64,000 bases of DNA from an uncultured Clostridia bacterium. GTDB taxonomy: Bacteria > Bacillota > Clostridia > Peptostreptococcales > Anaerovoracaceae. The stretch is taken from the NCBI GenBank assembly GCA_934271235.1, contig CAKQQT010000004.1, forward strand, positions 77,831 to 141,830, in the 5' to 3' direction. The notes under the pieces were generated by a model that made no database searches, was not told the DNA's origin, and saw only the letters and a program-made list of their open reading frames with translations. Positions 58,884 to 64,000 of this stretch are shown in pieces. Made by a program: the position numbers and the translations under genes. Numbering within the stretch: the stretch's first letter is position 1; every line of letters starts with the position of its first letter.

Positions 58884-60293
58884 CTACTGTCCGCTGATGT
58901 GATATTTTTTCAATTTGTGCTGCAGCGTCTGCCTCTTGATCTGCAAAGCATCCGCTGCTTTGGAAATGTTTCCTTTGGCCTCAATGATCGCCTCGCGGAT
59001 GATCCGCGCCTCGACTTCCGCCAGATAATCCGGCAGCGGGCAGCTGACATCATAAGGCCGCTCCGGTGTCTGCGCGCGTCTGGCGTAATGCGGCATGGTC
59101 AGCATCTTCTCCGTCAGCACATGTTCCCGGTCGGCCATGGATACCGCCTGCTCGATCAAGTTTTCCAGCTCGCGGGCATTGCCCGGATAGTCGTAATGCC
59201 GCAGTTTCTCGATCGCCCCGTCGGAGATGGACCACAGCTGTTTGCCGAATCGTTTGTTGTGTTTGCGCAAGAAAGCTTCCGCCAGCACCGGAATGTCATC
59301 GGGGCGATCCCGGAGCGCCGGGATCCAAAGGTTGACAACATTCAGACGGTAATACAGGTCTTTTCGCAGTTTTCCCTGCGCCATCAGTTCCTCCGGCGGT
59401 TCGTTGACGGTCGCGATGATGCGTGCTCTGACCGGAATATCCTTCGTACCGCCGACCCGACGGATATAGTTTTCTTGTAAAACTCGCAGCAGTTTGCTCT
59501 GCAGATCATACGGCATGGCGCTGATCTCATCCAGGAGCAGCGTTCCGCCGCTCGCCTGTTCAAAGAGGCCCGCACGATCTACTGCCCCGGTAAAGCCTCC
59601 TTTGGCGGTTCCGAACAAAATGCCCTCCAACAGGGTCTCCGGGATCGCGGCGCAGTTCTGTGCCAGAAACGGCCGGTCTTTTCGCTTGCCCGCATAGTGG
59701 ATGCTCTGCGCGAGCAGTTCTTTACCGGTTCCGGTCTCCCCGTATATAAAGACTGAAGCATCGTTCATCGCCGCTTTTTTTGCCCGGGTGATGACTTCCT
59801 TAAAGGCCGGATTTTCACCGTAGATATCGTCAAAGGTATAGCGCTTGATCCCCCCCTGCAGCTGCTCTTCCACGCCGGACACCTTTTTTCGTTTTCCTTC
59901 TGTCAGTTCCAGCAGCGTGTCGGACATCTTGCGGATATTTGTGATGTCCTTAGCGACTTCCACAGCGGCAACGGTCTCTCCGTTGACCACGATCGGGATC
60001 GTACTGTTGATCGTCGTGATCTCTTTGCCGTAAAGGTTCTTGTAAGTCTGCTGTTTGCGCAGCGTCGGCGTGTTCCGCTTCAGCGCTTCAAACATGGTGC
60101 TCTCGCTGAGACTGAAATCCGGGAACGCTTCATGGAATTTTTTATCCAGGACATCGTCCAGATTGACTTTTTCCATGGAAGCCATCGCCTTGTTGTAAAA
60201 TTTGCCGACGCCGTCTTGATCCACGATGTATACGCCTTCGTCGATCAGTTCGATCAGCTCTTCCAGGATCTTGTTCAGATATTCCGCTTTCAT
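58884..60293 (-). CDS. RocR-like sigma-54 activator with PAS domain
   Basis: 469 residues from ATG 60293 (GAGAGGGAACGGC). A PAS domain at about 10-120 (LIDEGVYIVDQDGVGKFYNKAM), then the AAA+ domain with Walker A GETGTGKE (185-192), the sigma-54 contact loop as GGFTGA (232-237) in place of GAFTGA, Walker B LLLDEI (252-257), and a Fis-type HTH (NISKAADALQIKRQTLQHKLKKYH). Proteins like this govern arginine, ornithine, proline or branched-chain amino-acid catabolism. No -24/-12 promoter was found beside it, so the target is elsewhere. Confidence 0.92.
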   Translation of the reverse strand: MKAEYLNKILEELIELIDEGVYIVDQDGVGKFYNKAMASMEKVNLDDVLDKKFHEAFPDFSLSESTMFEALKRNTPTLRKQQTYKNLYGKEITTINSTIPIVVNGETVAAVEVAKDITNIRKMSDTLLELTEGKRKKVSGVEEQLQGGIKRYTFDDIYGENPAFKEVITRAKKAAMNDASVFIYGETGTGKELLAQSIHYAGKRKDRPFLAQNCAAIPETLLEGILFGTAKGGFTGAVDRAGLFEQASGGTLLLDEISAMPYDLQSKLLRVLQENYIRRVGGTKDIPVRARIIATVNEPPEELMAQGKLRKDLYYRLNVVNLWIPALRDRPDDIPVLAEAFLRKHNKRFGKQLWSISDGAIEKLRHYDYPGNARELENLIEQAVSMADREHVLTEKMLTMPHYARRAQTPERPYDVSCPLPDYLAEVEARIIREAIIEAKGNISKAADALQIKRQTLQHKLKKYHISGQ

Positions 60294-60456
60294 GCCGTTC
60301 CCTCTCGTTTCGTAGGATAATGCTATTCTATCATACTTCGGCAAAACCCGCAAATATTTTTGCACACCGAAGCAGAACTTACCGCAGCGTTTTTTCACGC
60401 AGCATATTTACCAAGCCGCAAACCTGTACAGAGAGCCTGCGCAAGCGCACGCAAAA

Positions 60457-60498
60457 AGACCGAAAAGCAAGTTCCGACCGGTTCCTGCCTTTCGGTCT
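60457..60498 (-). terminator. Intrinsic terminator of the thiolase gene
   Basis: Minus strand AGACCGAAA pairs with TTTCGGTCT, then TTTTT. Confidence 0.85.
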
Positions 60499-60535
60499 CT
60501 CTTATTTATCGTGTAATTGTTTCGATGCGTGTTTC

Positions 60536-61714
60536 TTATCTTTCAACTACTAATGCAGTACCCATACCGCCGCCGATGCATAAAGTTGCAAGGCCGTACT
60601 TGGAATCTCTCTTGATCATTTCGTGGATCAGAGTGATGAGGATTCTGCAGCCGGAAGCTCCGATCGGGTGTCCGATCGCGATCGCGCCGCCGTTTACGTT
60701 TGTCTTTTCCGGATCTAATCCTAAGTCTTTTCTGACTGCGAGGGACTGAGCCGCGAATGCTTCGTTTGCTTCTACTAAGTCGATATCTTCGATCTTTAAG
60801 CCAGCTTTGTCTAATGCCTTCTGAGAAGCCGGGATCGGACCAACGCCCATGATGGACGGATCAACGCCTGCGGAAGCATAGGACTTGATGGTGCAAAGCG
60901 GCTTGATGCCTAATTCGTCAGCTTTTTCCTTGCTCATAACGACAACTGCAGCACCTGCATCGTTGATACCGGAAGCGTTTGCAGCGGTTACAACGCCGTC
61001 TTTCTTGAAAGCGCCTCTTAACTTCGCAACCTTTTCCATGGTTGTACCGAATTTCGGGAATTCGTCGGTATCGAAGATGATCGGATCACCTTTTTTCTGC
61101 GGGATCTCTACCGGAACGATCTCATCTTTGAACTTGCCTGCTTTGATCGCAGCTTCTGCTCTGTTCTGGGAGATCACGGAGAATTCGTCTAATTCTTCTC
61201 TGGTGATGCCCCACTGTTCTGCAACGTTTTCAGCGGTGATACCCATGTGGTAGCCGTTGAATGCGTCCCAAAGACCGTCGTTTACCATCATGTCGACCAT
61301 CTGCGCATTGTTCATTCTTGCGCCCCATCTTGCAGCCGGCATCGCGTATGCAGTTGCGGACATGTTTTCTGCGCCGCCTGCTACTACGATATCCGCGTCG
61401 CCTGCCTTGATGATCTGTGCAGCCAGTTCAACTGCTCTCAGACCGGAACCGCAAACCTTGTTGATGGTCATAGCCGGTACTTCGATCGGAAGACCTGCAT
61501 CCAGAGTCATCTGTCTTGCAACGTTCTGGCCAAGGCCGCCCTGCAGAACTGCGCCCATGATAACTTCGTCGACCATTTCCGGTTTGATGCCGGCTCTTTC
61601 CACTGCCGCTTTGATCGCGATAGCGCCTAATTTTCTGGTCGGGATGTTCTTTAAGGAACCGCCAAAGCTACCGATCGGTGTTCTTGCTGCACTCACAATT
61701 ACAACTTCTTTCAT
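60536..61714 (-). CDS. thlA: Acetyl-CoA C-acetyltransferase (thiolase)
   Basis: 392 residues. Catalytic Cys88 in [11 protein letters not shown], the GHP motif in [18 protein letters not shown], and Cys379 in LCIGGGMG are all intact. It condenses two acetyl-CoA to acetoacetyl-CoA, the entry to butyrate formation, or runs backward. In this organism it links acetyl-CoA from fermentation with the C4 pathway used by atoDA and kal. Binding site AAGGAGG before ATG 61714. It has its own promoter and a Rex-like operator. Confidence 0.96.
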   Translation of the reverse strand: MKEVVIVSAARTPIGSFGGSLKNIPTRKLGAIAIKAAVERAGIKPEMVDEVIMGAVLQGGLGQNVARQMTLDAGLPIEVPAMTINKVCGSGLRAVELAAQIIKAGDADIVVAGGAENMSATAYAMPAARWGARMNNAQMVDMMVNDGLWDAFNGYHMGITAENVAEQWGITREELDEFSVISQNRAEAAIKAGKFKDEIVPVEIPQKKGDPIIFDTDEFPKFGTTMEKVAKLRGAFKKDGVVTAANASGINDAGAAVVVMSKEKADELGIKPLCTIKSYASAGVDPSIMGVGPIPASQKALDKAGLKIEDIDLVEANEAFAAQSLAVRKDLGLDPEKTNVNGGAIAIGHPIGASGCRILITLIHEMIKRDSKYGLATLCIGGGMGTALVVER

Positions 61715-61766
61715 TTTTATGTATCCTCCTTAGATAATAATACTTTGTTGTTTTGTCTTTAAAGAT

Positions 61767-61795
61767 ATTTAACCACACAATAACACAAAATGCAA
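61767..61795 (-). promoter_or_regulatory. Thiolase promoter
   Basis: Minus strand TTGCAT (61795-61790), 17-bp spacer, TTAAAT (61772-61767), about 50 nt before the start codon. Confidence 0.55.
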
Positions 61796-61801
61796 GCGAA
61801 A

Positions 61802-61844
61802 TCGTTATTTTTTTAACGAAAACTCTTGTATTTTTTAAAATACA
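61802..61844. promoter_or_regulatory. Rex-like operator and adjacent palindrome before thlA
   Basis: TCGTTATTTTTTTAACGA (61802-61819) resembles the Rex box TTGTTAANNNNTTAACAA at 11 of 14 defined positions and starts 6 bp upstream of the -35. A second perfect palindrome TGTATTTTTTAAAATACA lies at 61827-61844. Rex senses NADH/NAD+ and represses thiolase and butyryl-CoA genes in clostridia. Confidence 0.6.
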
Positions 61845-61905
61845 TCTCCCTTTGTATATATTACAAAAAAATCTGTATAAATACAAGTCTTCTGCGAAAA
61901 GTAGT

Positions 61906-62862
61906 TTATTTAACAATAACGGTGTATTTCTGCGCCAGTTTCCAAGGCTTGTACGACATTTTGGCCAGCCGCAGATTGGCAAGTCCCATGTCCTCTTCGC
62001 GATTGACATAGACAGTCTCCTCCGGCAGCCGCTTGCAGAATTCGTTGTTGATCGCCTGATACAGCCCGCGGATGCGGTCGTCCGCCTTCTCCACATGGAC
62101 CAGAACGGTCTCCTTGCCGTTCGTACGCGCGAACTCTCCGAGCGTGACCGCCTCGATCTTGCCGCGAATGCGGATGACACCGGTCAGAAGTCCCTTGCCG
62201 ACGAACTTCAAAAGCTCACGGATCGCCTCCGTCTCCAGCTCCAGGATCTCTTTCCATTCCTCCGGCGTTTCTCCCAATTTGTATTCGTTTTTGCTCTCAA
62301 TGTAAGCCATGATCTCCGGCACCATCTCCGGAGTCGCCTCTTCATAGGTGAACTCATAATTTTTGAGGAACTGGTTCAGATGGTTTTTCTTCGTATGCAG
62401 CTTCCGGCCGCTGAGTGTCACCAGATCCTCTTTCAGGTAAATGTAGTCGTCGTCATCGCGGTCATGTTCGATGAACAGCGCGCCCTCCTCAGGAAAACAT
62501 TCCGTCAGAAGCGGTACCAGCGGTTCCGGCACCAGACTCATCTCCAGCTGCTGTCCGTTCCTCGCGAAGATCTCTTTCGCCGCGAGCAGGGTTTCTCTGA
62601 GTTTCGCAGTGTCGTAAGTCCCGGTATTGGTCAGCGGGAAAGACATGAAATACTGCTTGTCCTCTTCCGGATCCCGCTCCGCAAGTGCGCCGATGCATAA
62701 ATAATCGCCGATGAGCTGCCAGCTGATGCGGTGGGTATTGCGCCAGATATAATTTGCGATATAGGTGTACGCGGATGACTGGTAGTCATAGCCGTCAAAA
62801 TAAGTGTTGAGCAACGCGATCTGCTCCGGTGTCAAATCCTCAAAAGAATGTTCAAATATCAT
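61906..62862 (-). CDS. DUF2156 phosphatidylglycerol-lysyltransferase-like protein
   Basis: 318 residues of the DUF2156 family (MprF/FemX-like GNAT fold) without membrane segments. KLHTKKNHLNQFLKNYEFTYEEAT, VRIRGKIEAVTLGEF and LYQAINNEFC are family-like. Soluble DUF2156 proteins have been linked to aminoacyl transfer from tRNA to lipid or peptide acceptors, but the substrate here is unknown. The gene is separate from the thiolase gene. Confidence 0.8.
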   Translation of the reverse strand: MIFEHSFEDLTPEQIALLNTYFDGYDYQSSAYTYIANYIWRNTHRISWQLIGDYLCIGALAERDPEEDKQYFMSFPLTNTGTYDTAKLRETLLAAKEIFARNGQQLEMSLVPEPLVPLLTECFPEEGALFIEHDRDDDDYIYLKEDLVTLSGRKLHTKKNHLNQFLKNYEFTYEEATPEMVPEIMAYIESKNEYKLGETPEEWKEILELETEAIRELLKFVGKGLLTGVIRIRGKIEAVTLGEFARTNGKETVLVHVEKADDRIRGLYQAINNEFCKRLPEETVYVNREEDMGLANLRLAKMSYKPWKLAQKYTVIVK

Positions 62863-62931
62863 AAATATCTTTTCGTTTTCGTCTTCCTTTCTCCGTAAGT
62901 TCCTCGCCGCAGGAAAGCCTGCGGGCGGAAC

Positions 62932-63501
62932 CTATTTTACGATCGCCGAGATCGCCTTGAACTCCGGCGCTTTGGCACTGCCTAAAAGCTCGTACAGTAC
63001 GCTTTCATAAGTTGTGATCACAACGCCCTCCTGTGCCAGACGCTGGATGGTGCGTTCCTTGTTCTGCGGGTCGCGGGACTGGATGCAGTCAGTGACAAGC
63101 GCTACCCGGTAGCCCTCCCGAATCAGATCCAGCGCGGTCTGTGCGACACAGATGTGCGCTTCGATCCCGGCTAAGATCACGGTTCCTCTGGTGCTGTTTT
63201 CCATCGTTTCCGCAAAGGCTTCCTCCCCCATGCAGCTGAACGAGGTCTTCTCGATCGGGGTAAATTCGCCGATCGCCTCCGCGATCTGCGGCACGGTCGC
63301 ACCCAGACCCTTTGTGTACTGCTGGGTGACGACCATCGGGATACCGAGCGCGTTCATGCCCTTGATCAATCGGATCACATTGCCCTCTACGGTTTTCGCT
63401 TCGTACATCGCCGGCAGGAGCTTTTCCTGAAAGTCGATGATCACGCAGATCGCGTCGTCCTTTTCCAGTTTCCATGTTTTGATCTGTTGTAATAAACTCA
63501 T
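62932..63501 (-). CDS. Isochorismatase-like cysteine hydrolase
   Basis: 189 residues. Catalytic Asp in VIIDFQEKLLPAM (about 23), Lys in the middle (about 85-90) and Cys in GIEAHICVAQTALDL (about 120) follow the isochorismatase triad order; VTDCIQSRDPQNKERTIQRL is also typical. It hydrolyses an amide or related bond in a small molecule. It overlaps the surE-like gene by 4 bp. Confidence 0.88.
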   Translation of the reverse strand: MSLLQQIKTWKLEKDDAICVIIDFQEKLLPAMYEAKTVEGNVIRLIKGMNALGIPMVVTQQYTKGLGATVPQIAEAIGEFTPIEKTSFSCMGEEAFAETMENSTRGTVILAGIEAHICVAQTALDLIREGYRVALVTDCIQSRDPQNKERTIQRLAQEGVVITTYESVLYELLGSAKAPEFKAISAIVK

Positions 63502-64000
63502 TTGATTGCCTCCCAGTTCTTTATCATTTCCAATCCTTCGTAATCGTTTAAATCATATTTTACCATCGAAACGGTCACCCAGCCGTCTCGGATCAGCTTC
63601 GTGTCCATGTCGTCTTCCCAGCTCTCATCTTCCACGGCCGTGCCGGCATAGTGATACGTGACGCTGTCTTCGGTACGCTTTGCCTCGAAGAACCATTCAT
63701 CATACTTAACATTCCCCAGTTTGGCCGCGCGCATTCCTTTGATCTCGGATTCCGGCAGATCCGGCGCGTTGATGCTGACTACCGACTGCCTGCCGCCGGT
63801 TTGATAGGCTTCCTGCAGAACGCAGACAGCCGCTTTGCACGCGGTTTCGAAATGCTGCGGCGTATGAGAATCGACCGAGACCGCAACTGCCGGAATGCCT
63901 AAGAAGGCGCCCTCCGCCGCTGCCGATACGGTTCCGGAATACATGGTATCCGTACCCAGATTGCCGCCGTGATTGATCCCGGTATAGACCATATCCGTAT
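63498..64000 (-). CDS. surE: 5'-nucleotidase SurE, 5' end outside the window
   Basis: The frame is open to the window end; 167 residues are visible. MVYTGINHGGNLGTDTMYSGTVSAAAEGAF is the SurE signature region, and AVSVDSH follows. The metal-binding DDG near the start lies outside. SurE removes phosphate from nucleoside monophosphates in stationary phase or stress. The internal ATG at 63992 is not the true start because family members have about 80 more residues before it. Confidence 0.9.
   Translation of the reverse strand, partial: TDMVYTGINHGGNLGTDTMYSGTVSAAAEGAFLGIPAVAVSVDSHTPQHFETACKAAVCVLQEAYQTGGRQSVVSINAPDLPESEIKGMRAAKLGNVKYDEWFFEAKRTEDSVTYHYAGTAVEDESWEDDMDTKLIRDGWVTVSMVKYDLNDYEGLEMIKNWEAIK

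Overview
The window reads as chromosome of an anaerobic, amino-acid-fermenting member of the Clostridia. Evidence for this is a nearly complete L-lysine fermentation cluster, a Firmicutes-type rpmG-secE-nusG-rplKAJL operon with an L10 leader, ScpAB, a full Mrp-type cation/proton antiporter operon, clusters of Spo0A-box-like heptamers and a Rex-like operator before a thiolase gene. Anaerovoracaceae or a related order is a guess from gene content. No tRNA, rRNA, CRISPR array, intact insertion sequence or prophage was seen.

Layout. 1-2.3 kb: end of an ABC importer operon (+). 2.4-5.3 kb: a G5/3D cell-wall protein and an ECF sigma factor with a membrane partner (-). 5.3-5.75 kb: a structured non-coding stretch. 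5.75-18.9 kb: lysine fermentation, with CoA-transferase atoDA, kamE-kamD, reactivase genes kamC-kamB, kamA, two 3,5-diaminohexanoate dehydrogenase paralogs, a sigma-54 activator and kal. 19-34 kb: a FeoA-FeoB fusion, an rRNA pseudouridine synthase, flavin and Fe-S oxidoreductases, a MnmM-like methyltransferase, a PBP, scpAB-mtnA, a J-domain-like protein, a FeoB-like permease without G domain, and a PhzF protein. 34.4-38.1 kb: a GNAT gene, an Rpn-nuclease relic, and pstSCA without pstB. 38.2-41.1 kb: a TetM-like GTPase fused to a NYN domain. 41.6-49.4 kb: ten-gene mrp operon; 49.7-51 kb: an ArsB/NhaD antiporter. 51.3-54.9 kb: the ribosomal-protein operon. 55-64 kb: thioesterase, LCP protein, VanY-type peptidase, YbaK, a RocR-like sigma-54 activator, thiolase, a DUF2156 protein, a cysteine hydrolase and surE.

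How the genes work together. KamA makes beta-lysine, KamDE (kept active by KamB/KamC) makes 3,5-diaminohexanoate, Kdd oxidises it, Kal removes ammonia from 3-aminobutyryl-CoA, and AtoDA moves CoA between butyryl-CoA and acetoacetate. The cleavage enzyme Kce is not in the window. The most unusual point is control: the sigma-54 activator between kdd and kal carries a degenerate Kdd-like domain as its sensor, and near-perfect -24/-12 promoters lie in front of kal and of the adjacent kdd copy. This looks like a pathway enzyme turned into the sensor of its own pathway.

Other notable points are a PstS whose two half-domains are in swapped order, identical 11-bp direct-repeat operators in front of both sodium/proton antiporter loci, three places where a terminator's 3' arm is also the next gene's ribosome binding site, and two gene-free gaps that each hold a long inverted repeat enclosing phased TGTCGAA boxes.
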